NCBI RefSeq assembly: GCF_014650915.1
Contig: NZ_BMVW01000002.1
Coordinates: 463,677 to 527,676 of the forward strand
DNA length: 64,000 nucleotides
Direction of reading: 5' to 3'
Source of the DNA: Streptomyces poonensis
Lineage (GTDB): Bacteria; Actinomycetota; Actinomycetes; Streptomycetales; Streptomycetaceae
Shown: in pieces, positions 28,443-37,082 of the stretch
How the letters are laid out: each line of letters begins with the position of its first letter
Numbering within the stretch: position 1 is the stretch's first letter
Program-made: the position numbers and the translations under genes
Notes under the pieces: generated by a model
What the model saw: only the letters and a program-made list of their open reading frames with translations
Told to the model about the DNA's origin: nothing
Database searches by the model: none

Positions 28443-29207
28443 ATGACCGCCGTACAGGGAACAACCGTGGAGATCCCGACCCCGGACGGGACCGCCGACG
28501 CCTATCTCGCCCATCCCTCGGACGGGAGCCCCCACCCGGCCGTGCTGCTCTACATGGACGTCTTCGGCGTGCGCCCCCATCTGAAGAGGATGGCCGACCG
28601 GCTGGCCGGGGCCGGGTACACCGTGCTGGTGCCCAACGTCTTCTACCGGCACGGGCGTGCCCCGCTGGTCGAGCTGCCGGACCCGATCGACCCGAAGAGC
28701 CGCCCGGAGATCTTCGCGCGGCTCGCCCCGGTCATGCAGGCGCTCACGCCCGAGCTCGTCGTGCGGGACGCCGGGGCGTATCTGGACTGGCTGGACGCGA
28801 GCCCGCTGACGGTGTCCGGGCCCGTCGCCCTCACCGGCTACTGCATGGGCGCCGGCCTGGCCCTGCGCACCGCCGGGCACTACCCCGGCCGGGTCGCCGC
28901 CGCGGCCGGCTTCCACGGCGCCAACCTGGCCACCGACGCCCCGGACAGCCCGCACCTGTCGGCCGACCGCATCACCGCCGAGCTGTACTTCGGCCACGCC
29001 GACCAGGACGCGTCACTGCCTCCCGAGCAGATCCAGCGGCTGGAGGACGCACTCACCGCGGCGGGCGTCCGGCACCGCTGCGAGGTCTACACCGGCGCGC
29101 ACCACGGCTACACCCAGGCCGACACGGCCGCGTACGACCACGAGGCGGCCGAGCGCCACTGGGCGGCGCTGCTGGACCTGCTGGGCCGTACGTTCCGGTC
29201 CGCCTGA
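28443..29207 (+). CDS. dienelactone hydrolase family protein
   Basis: A 254-residue alpha/beta hydrolase. The nucleophile is the Cys in GYCMGAG, the acid the Asp in FGHADQDAS and the base the His in GAHHGYT, the triad order of dienelactone hydrolases. The family hydrolyses dienelactones and other esters; the true substrate is unknown. AGAGGCAG lies upstream of the ATG. Stands alone between the BTAD regulator and the glucanase. Confidence 0.93.
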   Translation: MTAVQGTTVEIPTPDGTADAYLAHPSDGSPHPAVLLYMDVFGVRPHLKRMADRLAGAGYTVLVPNVFYRHGRAPLVELPDPIDPKSRPEIFARLAPVMQALTPELVVRDAGAYLDWLDASPLTVSGPVALTGYCMGAGLALRTAGHYPGRVAAAAGFHGANLATDAPDSPHLSADRITAELYFGHADQDASLPPEQIQRLEDALTAAGVRHRCEVYTGAHHGYTQADTAAYDHEAAERHWAALLDLLGRTFRSA

Positions 29208-29274
29208 CGCGTCCGCCTCCGGCTCAGGACGGTTCCTCGCCGCACATGAGGGACCGTCCACCGCGCGCACCCCA

Positions 29275-29317
29275 TTGACATGCACACGTTACAGCGCAAC
29301 TCTGAGAGCGCTCTCAG
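29275..29317 (+). promoter_or_regulatory. promoter with 16-bp palindromic operator before glucanase gene
   Basis: A consensus -35 TTGACA at 29275 is followed after 17-18 bp by the -10 zone (AACTCT), which runs into the perfect palindrome CTGAGAGCGCTCTCAG (29302-29317). The palindrome resembles the TGGGAGCGCTCCCA site of CebR/CelR LacI-type sugar repressors, with A/T in place of G/C. Repression until a glucan oligosaccharide is present is inferred. Confidence 0.65.
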
Positions 29318-29370
29318 TTGAGACGAACCGCATCCCCCACACGCAAGCGAGTTCGCGCGGAGGTAGGAGA

Positions 29371-30642
29371 GTGACACTCGGAGCACTCGGAGCACTCGGA
29401 GCACTCGGAGCACTCAGAGCACTCGGAGCACTCAGAGCACTCGGCAAGCACAGAGCCCTGACAACGGCCGCGGCAGCCGTTCTGGGCACCGCCCTCGCAA
29501 TCGGCGCACCGGCCTCGGCCCCACCGGCCCGGGCGGCCGCCGCCGTCCCCGCGACCATCCCCCTGCAGGTGACCAACAACTCGGGCCGCGGCGACGCCGT
29601 CCACGTCTACGTCCTCGGTACGGAGCTGTCCACGGGCCGGCAGGGCTGGGCCGACGCGAACGGCGTCTTCCACGCGTGGCCCGCCGGCGGCAACCCGCCC
29701 ACGCCCGCACCGGACGCCTCCATCCCCGGTCCGGCCGCCGGGCAGGCGAAGACGATCCGGATCCCCAAGCTGTCGGGCCGGATCTACTTCTCGTACGGGC
29801 GGAAGCTCGACTTCAGACTGACCACCGGCGGTCTGGTGCAGCCCGCCGTGCAGAACCCCAGCGACCCCAACCGCGACATCCTCTTCAACTGGTCGGAGTA
29901 CACCCTCAACGACTCCGGCCTGTGGCTCAACAGCACACAGGTCGACATGTTCTCCGCGCCCTACGCGGTGGGGGTCCGACGGGCCGACGGCAGCACGGCC
30001 ACCACCGGCCACCTCAAGTCCGGCGGCTACAACGGGGTCCTCAACGCCCTGCGCGCACAGCCGGGCGGCTGGGGCAACCTGATCCAGACGCGTTCCGACG
30101 GCACCGTCCTGCGCGCGCTCTCGCCGCTGTACGGGCTGGAGACCGGCGCCCTGCCGAGGAACGTCATGGACGACTACATCAACCGCGTCTGGCAGAAGTA
30201 CACGACGACGACCCTGACGGTGACCCCCTTCACCGACCAGCCCTCCGTCAAGTACTACGGCAGGGTCTCGGGCGGCGTCATGAACTTCACCAACGGCGCC
30301 GGAGCCGTCGTCACCAGCTTCCAGAAGCCGGACGCGGACAGCGTCTTCGGCTGCCACCGGCTGCTCGACGCGCCCAACGACCAGGTGCGCGGCCCGATCT
30401 CCCGCACCCTGTGCGCGGGCTTCAACCGGTCCACGCTCCTCGTCAACGCCAACCAGCCGGACGCCACCTCGGCGAACTTCTACCGGGACGGGGTCACCAA
30501 CCACTACGCCCGGGCGATCCACGAGCGGATGGCGGACGGCAGGGCCTACGCCTTCGCCTTCGACGACGTGGGGCACCACGAGTCCCTGGTCCACGACGGC
30601 AGTCCACAGCAGGCCCAGCTCACGCTCGATCCGTTCAGCTGA
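29371..30642 (+). CDS. secreted GH64 beta-1,3-glucanase
   Basis: A 423-residue secreted enzyme. The signal region is unusual: MTL, seven GAL or RAL tripeptides, a basic GKHR, a hydrophobic AAAAVLGTALAIGAPASA core and an ARA-type cleavage site around residue 55. The mature part (PLQVTNNSGRGDAVHVYVLG through a thaumatin-like beta fold with QVDMFSAPYAVGV and CHRLLDAP) matches GH64 laminaripentaose-producing glucanases, which attack beta-1,3-glucan such as fungal wall or curdlan. GGAGGTAGGAGA precedes the GTG at 29371. No carbohydrate-binding module is attached. Probably induced through the operator at 29302. Confidence 0.93.
   Translation: MTLGALGALGALGALRALGALRALGKHRALTTAAAAVLGTALAIGAPASAPPARAAAAVPATIPLQVTNNSGRGDAVHVYVLGTELSTGRQGWADANGVFHAWPAGGNPPTPAPDASIPGPAAGQAKTIRIPKLSGRIYFSYGRKLDFRLTTGGLVQPAVQNPSDPNRDILFNWSEYTLNDSGLWLNSTQVDMFSAPYAVGVRRADGSTATTGHLKSGGYNGVLNALRAQPGGWGNLIQTRSDGTVLRALSPLYGLETGALPRNVMDDYINRVWQKYTTTTLTVTPFTDQPSVKYYGRVSGGVMNFTNGAGAVVTSFQKPDADSVFGCHRLLDAPNDQVRGPISRTLCAGFNRSTLLVNANQPDATSANFYRDGVTNHYARAIHERMADGRAYAFAFDDVGHHESLVHDGSPQQAQLTLDPFS
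29380..29442. repeat. 9-bp in-frame repeat coding GAL/RAL
   Basis: Seven units of GGAGCACTC or AGAGCACTC in the signal-peptide coding part of the GH64 gene. Confidence 0.95.
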
Positions 30643-30694
30643 GTCCGGCCGAGTCCGCCGGACGCTTCGCGCGGACCCGTCGTCGCCCGGCTCG

Positions 30695-31036
30695 TCACCG
30701 CCGGGCGGCCCGCCCCTGGGCCCGGTGGTCGTAGTAAGCCCATGCGACCACCGCGACCAGCGCGGTGAACGCGACGGCCACCGGGCGGACGACCCCCGAT
30801 GCGGCCCAGGCGACCAGGCCGGTGGCGGCGGCGCCCCCGAGCATGATCATGCGGCTGACGAAGTACTGCCCCGGAGACTGCGGGTCCTCCCGGTCCTTCA
30901 GCTCATGGAGGGCCTCCCGGGCCGGGTCGTGCGCGCCGCGCCGACGGCGGCTCCGGTACTCCAGCCCAAAGCTGATCAGGGCGTAGAGCGCGATCGCGCC
31001 CAGCGCCCACAGCCACGCCTCGGGGTCGTCACTCAC
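30695..31036 (-). CDS. small membrane protein with two helices, unknown function
   Basis: A 113-residue protein with an N-terminal helix AWLWALGAIALYALISFGL, a strongly basic EYRSRRRRG loop, a charged middle and a second hydrophobic block MLGGAAATGLVAWAAS plus VAVAFTALVAVVAWAYY. No family is recognised. The GTG at 31036 (SDDPEAW) is the best start although its ribosome site is weak; the open frame extends to 31186. Convergent with the glucanase gene. Confidence 0.7.
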   Translation of the reverse strand: MSDDPEAWLWALGAIALYALISFGLEYRSRRRRGAHDPAREALHELKDREDPQSPGQYFVSRMIMLGGAAATGLVAWAASGVVRPVAVAFTALVAVVAWAYYDHRAQGRAARR

Positions 31037-31081
31037 TCCACGCGCCAGCACCACGCCGGACCACCTCCCGTAGGTCGCCGG

Positions 31082-31106
31082 ATACCCGGCACCGGACGCA
31101 TCAGGC
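31082..31106 (-). promoter_or_regulatory. weak sigma-B-type promoter candidate
   Basis: GCCT-N15-GGGTAT on the minus strand, about 45 bp upstream of the small membrane-protein gene. Only the -10 part is informative. Confidence 0.25.
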
Positions 31107-31191
31107 ACCCCGATTCCCCGGTCCCGCTTCCCCGGTCCCGCTTCCCCCACCTTGTTTTCCCACCTCACCGGAACGACGAAGGGCAACCACC

Positions 31192-32367
31192 TTGAGACGC
31201 AACCGATTCAGGCAGACCGGTCTGGCCGCGCTTCTCGTGCTCGGCACCTGGGCCGCCGCCGCGACCGTGCCGGCCTCCGCGAGCGACGGCTCCTCACCCA
31301 TCAGGGTCAGTACGGCCGATGAGGCACCGGCCTCCGCCGGGCTCCTCTCCGCCATGCAACGGGACCTCGGTCTGACGCGGGCCCAGGCCGAGGACCGGCT
31401 GGCCGACGAGCAGCGGGCGACCGCCCTCGAACCGGAGGTCCGCCGCACGGCCGGGGCCGCGTACGGCGGGTCCTGGTTCGACGCGGCGAGCGGCAGGCTG
31501 ACCGTGGCCGTCACCGCAGGCGCCTCCCCCGCGGCCGTACGGGCCATCCGCGCCACGGGCGCGGCCGTCCGCACCGCGCCGCACAGCGCCCGCGAACTCG
31601 ACGCCACGAAGCGGCGCGTCGACGCGCTGTCCGCGCCCGAGGGGGTGAGCAGCTGGCACACCGATCCGGAGGCCGGCGCGGTCGTCGTGAACGTCGTCGC
31701 CGGGCAGCGGTCCGACAACGATGTCCGGAGCTTCGTGGCCCGCGCCCGCGAGGCCGGTCCCGTCACCGTCGCCGAAGTCGCGTCGGCGCCGCGGACGTTC
31801 GCCGCCGGGACGGTCGGCGGGGACCCGTACTACACGGGCAACGTCCGCTGCTCCATAGGGTTCTCGGTGCACGGGGGCTTCGTCACCGCCGGGCACTGCG
31901 GCGGGGCGGGCGCGGCCGTGCGCGGCTGGGACGGCACCCACATCGGCACCTTCCAGGGCTCCTCGTTCCCGGAGAACGACTACGCCTGGGTGAGCGTGGG
32001 CAGCGGCTGGTGGACGGTTCCGGTCGTGCTGGGCTGGGGGACGGTGTCCGACCAGCTCGTGCGCGGCTCGGCCGAGGCGCCCGTCGGCGCGTCGGTCTGC
32101 CGCTCGGGGTCGACGACGCACTGGCACTGCGGCACCGTGCTCGCCAAGAACGAGACCGTCAACTACAGCCAGGGCGCGGTGCGGCAGATGACCAAGACCA
32201 GCGTGTGCGCCGAGCCCGGCGACTCGGGCGGCTCCTTCATCAGCGGTGACCAGGCCCAGGGCGTCACCTCCGGCGGCTGGGGCAACTGCGCGAGCGGCGG
32301 CGAGACCTGGCATCAGCCCGTCAACGAGATCCTCAACCGTTACGGCCTGACCCTGCACACGGCCTGA
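31192..32367 (+). CDS. secreted S1 serine protease, streptogrisin/alpha-lytic type
   Basis: A 391-residue preproprotease. A signal peptide (RFRQTGLAALLVLGTWAAAA) is followed by an alpha-lytic-type prodomain (about 45-195), which acts as a folding chaperone, and a mature domain starting near TVGGDPYYTG. The triad is His in VTAGHCG, Asp in ENDYAWV and Ser in EPGDSGGS; paired Cys occur in each half. The start is TTG at 31192 with a poor GAAGGG ribosome site; no better in-frame start was seen. Likely digests extracellular protein next to other secreted hydrolases. Confidence 0.93.
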   Translation: MRRNRFRQTGLAALLVLGTWAAAATVPASASDGSSPIRVSTADEAPASAGLLSAMQRDLGLTRAQAEDRLADEQRATALEPEVRRTAGAAYGGSWFDAASGRLTVAVTAGASPAAVRAIRATGAAVRTAPHSARELDATKRRVDALSAPEGVSSWHTDPEAGAVVVNVVAGQRSDNDVRSFVARAREAGPVTVAEVASAPRTFAAGTVGGDPYYTGNVRCSIGFSVHGGFVTAGHCGGAGAAVRGWDGTHIGTFQGSSFPENDYAWVSVGSGWWTVPVVLGWGTVSDQLVRGSAEAPVGASVCRSGSTTHWHCGTVLAKNETVNYSQGAVRQMTKTSVCAEPGDSGGSFISGDQAQGVTSGGWGNCASGGETWHQPVNEILNRYGLTLHTA

Positions 32368-32475
32368 GCCGAACGTCCGGGCACCCGCCGGTCCGCCGGC
32401 GGGTGCCCGAGCGCACGCCGGTCCGTCGCCGGCCGCCCGGCGGGCCGGGTTTCGGGTCCGCCCCTGCATCCGCCC

Positions 32476-33753
32476 CTACCGCTCGGGCAGCAGCCGGCGG
32501 GCGGTGAGGGCCAGGCTCAGTTCCACCATGTCGGCGGGGCGGGACAGGGAACGGCCCGTCAACTGCTCGCAGCGGCGCAGCCGGTTGAGCACGGTGTTGC
32601 GGTGGCAGTACAGCCGCTCCCCCGCGCGCTGCGCCGAGCCGTCGCAGTCCAGCCATACGGTCAGGGTGTCCAGGAGGAGGTCGCGGTCGGCGGGTTCGAG
32701 GCGGAGCAGGGGGCCGAGGGCCCGCTCGGCGAGCGCCCGGCCCAGCTCGGGGCTGGACACGACGAGCGCCGCGGGCAGCCGCTCGCACAGCCGTACCCGG
32801 CCCCCTTCCCCGGGGCACAGGCCCAGCGCCAGGTCGGCCAGCCGGCGGGCGTCGCCCAGCGCGGCCAGGCCGTCCACGACGGAACCGATCCCGATGCGTA
32901 CTCCGGCCGGACGGTCGCGTGCCGGCCCGGCGTCCGGCAGCTCGTCCTGCCCGGACGGGACCAGGACGATGCCGTGGTCGACGTCCACGCCGGTGTGCCA
33001 GTGCGTCCGCAGGCCCCCGGGCACGGCGGCGGACCGTACGTCCGCGCTGCCGGACAGGGCGCCGCCGGCCACGGCCACGACGGCGTACCGGCCGTCCTCC
33101 GGCAGGCCCAGCGCCTCGGCGGCCTCGGGCAGGTCGGCGATCCGGCTGGTCCCGTCGAGGAGCGCCGCGGCCAGCAGCCGCGACCGGTTCTCCCGGCGCC
33201 GGTTGAGCCGCCGTTCCGTCTGACGGTAGGACTCGGCGACGAGGGCACTGTGCTCGTCCACGAAGTTCCACACGTCCGCCGCCACGTGCACCAGCAGGCG
33301 TACGTCGCCGGGGGCGGTCCTGGAGGTCTCCTCGACGAGCGCCTGCCACACCAGGGAGCCGCCGAGCCGGAACGCATGCAGCAGGGCGTCCAGCGGCAGC
33401 CCCTGCTCGGCGCGCTCGGCACCGATCCGCCAGGAGCAGCGGCGGGCCGCGTCACGGGTGCCGCGGGGGTCGAGGAGGGAGGCGATGCTGTGGCTCAGCG
33501 AGCGGTGCGCCTCCTGCCAGGTGGCCGCGTGGTCGTTGCGCAGGGCGGCCCGGTAGGCGGGCTGCTGCTCCTGCAGGGCGGTCACGAGCCGGTCGGTCAG
33601 CTCCGGCACGCCGTTCATCAGGGACCGGGCGGCGCGGTGGAGCACCCGGCGCGCGTCCGCGTCGGTGCGGGAGCGGAGCCGCACGGGAGGCGGCGGCGGA
33701 ACGTCGGGCGGTCCGAGGCGGGTCGCGCCACGTGTCCGTACGGCGGGCTGCAT
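32476..33753 (-). CDS. PucR/CdaR-like regulator with C-terminal helix-turn-helix
   Basis: A 425-residue regulator. An N-terminal helical sensor region (RsbRD-like, about 30-190) precedes a GGDEF-like middle domain (LAAALLDG to LALGLCP) and a C-terminal PucR HTH with AGERLYCHRNTVLNRLRRCEQLTG. These proteins activate or repress metabolic genes in response to small ligands. ATG at 33753 has GGGAGGACC before it. The open frame continues far upstream but only by codon bias. Target unknown; the adjacent LuxR-type gene lies upstream on the same strand. Confidence 0.92.
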   Translation of the reverse strand: MQPAVRTRGATRLGPPDVPPPPPVRLRSRTDADARRVLHRAARSLMNGVPELTDRLVTALQEQQPAYRAALRNDHAATWQEAHRSLSHSIASLLDPRGTRDAARRCSWRIGAERAEQGLPLDALLHAFRLGGSLVWQALVEETSRTAPGDVRLLVHVAADVWNFVDEHSALVAESYRQTERRLNRRRENRSRLLAAALLDGTSRIADLPEAAEALGLPEDGRYAVVAVAGGALSGSADVRSAAVPGGLRTHWHTGVDVDHGIVLVPSGQDELPDAGPARDRPAGVRIGIGSVVDGLAALGDARRLADLALGLCPGEGGRVRLCERLPAALVVSSPELGRALAERALGPLLRLEPADRDLLLDTLTVWLDCDGSAQRAGERLYCHRNTVLNRLRRCEQLTGRSLSRPADMVELSLALTARRLLPER

Positions 33754-33908
33754 CGCGGTCCTCCCTGGGGCGGTGTGCTGCGGCGTGCGCGCCGGCCGCC
33801 GGCCGCGCGGCCGGACACGGTCCGGCCCGCGTCGGCCCGTGGCCGTGGCCGTGGCCGCCGCCTGAGCTCGTCCTGCCCCCGAAGAATGGCATACCGTCCG
33901 GTCGGTCC

Positions 33909-36866
33909 CTAGAGTCGTGCGCCGGGCTTTTCCATCTGACCGCGGTTTTCCGTCTGACCGCGCTTCTCCATCATGCGTGCCAGCTCCACCCGGGACCGCA
34001 CACCGAGCGCGGCGAAGACATTGCGCAGGTGGTAGTCGACCGTGCGGGTGCTGACCGAGAGGATCAGCGCCACCTCGCGGTTGGTGGCGCCCTCGGCCAC
34101 ATGCCGGGCGATCCGCAGCTGCTGCGGGGTCAGCCGGGACAGTTCCTCGGGGCTCTCCCCCACCGGAGCAGCGCCGATGGCGCGCAGCTCGCCGCGGGCC
34201 TGCCCGGCCCACGCCCCGGCACCGCACCGTTCGAAGGCGACCAGGGCGTCCGTGAGCCGGTCGCGCGCCTCCCTGAGCCGTCTCCGTCTGCGCAGCCACT
34301 TGCCGTACAGCAGCTGGGTGCGGCCCTGTTCGAAGTCGCCGCCCACGGCGTCGTGCACGGCCAGCGCGTCCAGGTACAGCGCGTCGGCCCGGTCCGGCGG
34401 GGCCAGCAGCGCGCGGCAGCGGGCGAGCAGCGCGGGTGCCTGCGGGTCGGCGCCGAAGTGCGCCCACAGGGCGAACTCCTCGACGACCGCGCCCGCCTCC
34501 TGCGGCCGCCCGGCGAGGACGGCGGCCTCCACGTAGCACGGCATGGCGAGCATTCGTACGGCGAAGTGGCCGTGGCGGGAGTCGGTACGCACCAGGGGAC
34601 CGAGCCGGGCGGCTGCCTCGGCGGGACGGCCCCGGCCCAGGTCGGCCCGGCCGAGCGCCCACTCGGCGAGGGTGGCCGCCTGGGTGAGCCCGTGCCGCCG
34701 GGCGGTGTCCAGCGCGGCTTCCGCCTGTTCGGCGACGAGTTCGGCCTCGTCCTCGATCGACGCGGCCAGGGCCAGGACGGCACGGTGGTGGGCCGCCGAG
34801 TTGCGCTGCCCGCAGTGGTGCGCGGCGCGCAGTCCCTCCTCGGCGTGCGCCCGGGCGCCGGCGTGCCGTCCGGCGCGCAGCTCGGCGTAGGCCAGGTACT
34901 CCAGGGCGCGCGGTACGAGGGAGGCCGGGCCCCGCGCCCGTGCCGCGGCGAGCGCGCGGGCGCCGGCCCGGCAGCCGGTGGTCACGTCGCCCATCAGCAG
35001 GGCGGCCGCCGCCGACCGCAGCAACGTCTCCGGGTCGCCCTGGCGCGCGGCGCGCTCCACGACGCGCCGCAGTGGCCGCACGGCCTGGTCGTAACGCTGC
35101 TCCAGCAGGGCGAGCATGCCGCGACGGTAGTCCTCCTCGGCATCGCGCCGGTCCCGCTCGCCACGGTCGGTGCCCACGGCAGGGCGTACGGCGGTGGGGG
35201 CGTCCGCCGTCAGGGCCGTGAGACATGCCGTCATGTCGCCGGCCGCCCAGCCCGCGTCCGCGGCGGCGAGGTGGGCGGCCCGTGCCTGTGCGGGATGTCG
35301 GGCGGCGAGCAGGGTTCCCGCGCAGAGCAGCGACTCGTGGGCGTCCAGGACGGGCCCGTCGCCCAGCTCCAGCAGTCCGTGCAGCAGTTCCGCCCGCCCG
35401 CGCACCTCGTCGGGGGCGGGGTCGGTGCGGGCCGCGGCGAGCAGGCGGCGGGCCGTTGCCGGGCGGCCCGCGCGCAGGGCCTGTCCGGCCGCGGCGGTGC
35501 GGCGTTCGGCGCGGACGGCGGCGTGTGCCGTCAGTTCCGCGGCGCACGCGAGGGCGGCGGCCCGTTGCCGGGGCGAGGCCGGAATGCGCGGATCCTCGGC
35601 CACTGCGGCCAGCTCGTCCGCCGCCAGGGGCGCGGGACCCGGCACGGCCAGGGCCCGGTGCGTCAGCGCGGCGAGCCGGTCCCCGTGCGTCTGAGCGGCA
35701 CGGGCCAGGGCGGCATGGGCCGCGCGGCGCCGTTCCGGACGGGCGCCCAGGTACACCGCCTTGCGCAGCAGTGTGCTGGTGAAGCGCAGCCGGTCACCGG
35801 CCGGCACCAGCACCCCGGGCACCTGCCGGGCGGGGAGCGCGCCCCCTGGTGGCCCCAGCGTTCCCGGTATCCCCGGTGTTCCCGGTATCCCTGGTGTTCC
35901 CGGCGTTCCCGGCGTTCCCGTCGTTCCCGGCGTTCCCGGCGTCCCTGGCGTCCCTGGCTGATCGACACGTGTCAACGTCAGCGCTTCGAGGAGGAGTTCG
36001 CGACGGACGCCGGCACCGTCGGGGTCGGGCTGCTGGGCGGCGGCCGCGACGAGCAGCAGGTCGGGGTGGGCGGCCACCGGTCCGTCCGGGCCGTCGTCCA
36101 CCAGGCCGCACACCACCTCGGCGTCGAGGAGGGGCCACGGCAGCGCCCGTTCCCCGCTCAGTTCGGCGGCGGACAGGCGGCGCACCAGGGCGTGCAGCAC
36201 GGCCGGGTTGCCCTCCGCCGCGTCCAGCAGTTCCGCGCGGACGGCACGAGCCGTGCGGCCGGCGGTCAGCTCGTCGAGGAGGGCGCCCGCGTCCGCGTCC
36301 GGCAGCGGCGGCAGGCGGAGTGCCGGCAGCCCCGCGAGGTGCGGGTCGGCGGCGCGGTGCCCCGCGACCGTCAGCAGCAGGGACACCGGGCCCGCGGCGT
36401 GCAGCCGCCTGGCCGCGAACCCGAGGGCGGCCCGCGAGGCGGCGTCCCACAGATGGACGTCGTCCACGCACACGAGCAGCGGGGCGCCCCCGGCCGTGTC
36501 GCGCAGCAGGTCCAGCAGCACCCCGGGGCCGGGCGCGACGGCCGGTACGTCACCGGGCGGGCCGCCTCGCAGGGCGGCCGCGGCACACCGTACGGCGTGC
36601 ACACCCCCGTGGGGCAGGTGTGTCTCGGCGCGGGTGCCCTGGACACGGAGGACGGGTCCGCCGCGGAAGGCGCGGGCGGTGTGGGCGAGCAGGGCCGTGC
36701 GGCCGAGCCCGGGCGCGGCGGTCACTACGACAACGGCGTCGGCGCCGGTGCCGGTGCCGGTGCCGGTGCCGGTGCCCGGCGACGCGGTCACGGCCGCCGC
36801 CGCCCGCAGCTCGGCACCGCGGCCGTACAGCTGCGGTGGGTCGCTCTTGGGTGCGTGTGGGGTCAC
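33909..36866 (-). CDS. LuxR-family regulator with large ATPase/TPR region and collagen-like insert
   Basis: About 985 residues, MalT/LAL-type. The N-terminal ATPase has a degenerate Walker A (AAPGLGRTALL, Arg for Lys) and Walker B LLVCVDDVHLWD. A GTG repeat (about residues 28-38) precedes the P-loop. Near residue 300 lies a Gly-Pro-Thr/Ile run of 11 tripeptides. TPR-like helices follow, and the C-terminus carries a LuxR HTH with LTPQQLRIARHVAEGATNRE and TVDYHLRNVFAALGV. GTG 36866 starts VTPHAPKSD but lacks a clear ribosome site; start uncertain. Confidence 0.9.
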   Translation of the reverse strand: MTPHAPKSDPPQLYGRGAELRAAAAVTASPGTGTGTGTGTGADAVVVVTAAPGLGRTALLAHTARAFRGGPVLRVQGTRAETHLPHGGVHAVRCAAAALRGGPPGDVPAVAPGPGVLLDLLRDTAGGAPLLVCVDDVHLWDAASRAALGFAARRLHAAGPVSLLLTVAGHRAADPHLAGLPALRLPPLPDADAGALLDELTAGRTARAVRAELLDAAEGNPAVLHALVRRLSAAELSGERALPWPLLDAEVVCGLVDDGPDGPVAAHPDLLLVAAAAQQPDPDGAGVRRELLLEALTLTRVDQPGTPGTPGTPGTTGTPGTPGTPGIPGTPGIPGTLGPPGGALPARQVPGVLVPAGDRLRFTSTLLRKAVYLGARPERRRAAHAALARAAQTHGDRLAALTHRALAVPGPAPLAADELAAVAEDPRIPASPRQRAAALACAAELTAHAAVRAERRTAAAGQALRAGRPATARRLLAAARTDPAPDEVRGRAELLHGLLELGDGPVLDAHESLLCAGTLLAARHPAQARAAHLAAADAGWAAGDMTACLTALTADAPTAVRPAVGTDRGERDRRDAEEDYRRGMLALLEQRYDQAVRPLRRVVERAARQGDPETLLRSAAAALLMGDVTTGCRAGARALAAARARGPASLVPRALEYLAYAELRAGRHAGARAHAEEGLRAAHHCGQRNSAAHHRAVLALAASIEDEAELVAEQAEAALDTARRHGLTQAATLAEWALGRADLGRGRPAEAAARLGPLVRTDSRHGHFAVRMLAMPCYVEAAVLAGRPQEAGAVVEEFALWAHFGADPQAPALLARCRALLAPPDRADALYLDALAVHDAVGGDFEQGRTQLLYGKWLRRRRRLREARDRLTDALVAFERCGAGAWAGQARGELRAIGAAPVGESPEELSRLTPQQLRIARHVAEGATNREVALILSVSTRTVDYHLRNVFAALGVRSRVELARMMEKRGQTENRGQMEKPGARL
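35857..35955. repeat. 9-bp in-frame repeat coding collagen-like PGT/PGI
   Basis: Eleven units of GGCGTTCCC and variants (GGTGTTCCC, GGTATCCCC, GGCGTCCCT) inside the LuxR-family gene. Confidence 0.95.
36745..36774. repeat. 6-bp repeat coding Gly-Thr
   Basis: Five copies of CCGGTG in the N-terminal part of the LuxR-family gene, coding a GTGTGTGTGT run just before the degenerate P-loop. Confidence 0.9.
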
Positions 36867-37030
36867 GGATCTGGACGTTACGTGCGCGTACGACCATGTG
36901 GAAGCCAGGCGTCCAAGCCGGCCTGGGGCGCCCGCTCCACCCCTACCTGCGGTAACGCCCGGCATGGGCGGGCAAAACGTGTGCGGCCGCACAGCGCGGC
37001 CGGTCTCGCGCTGGGCGGCCGCACAACGGC

Positions 37031-37064
37031 TCCGGCGGCCGCGCCGGTGGGCGCGACCGCCGGA
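37031..37064 (-). terminator. possible terminator of cutinase gene
   Basis: TCCGGCGG (37031-37038) pairs with CCGCCGGA (37057-37064) around an 18-base GC-rich loop, 19 bp after the cutinase stop. Confidence 0.5.
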
Positions 37065-37082
37065 GGCCGGAGTCCTGCGGCG

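Noticed and set aside
32476..35547. 1023-codon minus-strand frame suggesting a giant fusion of the PucR-like protein
   Set aside because: Only the last 425 codons match a family; upstream part is another frame of the LuxR-like gene. A ribosome site and ATG stand at 33753.
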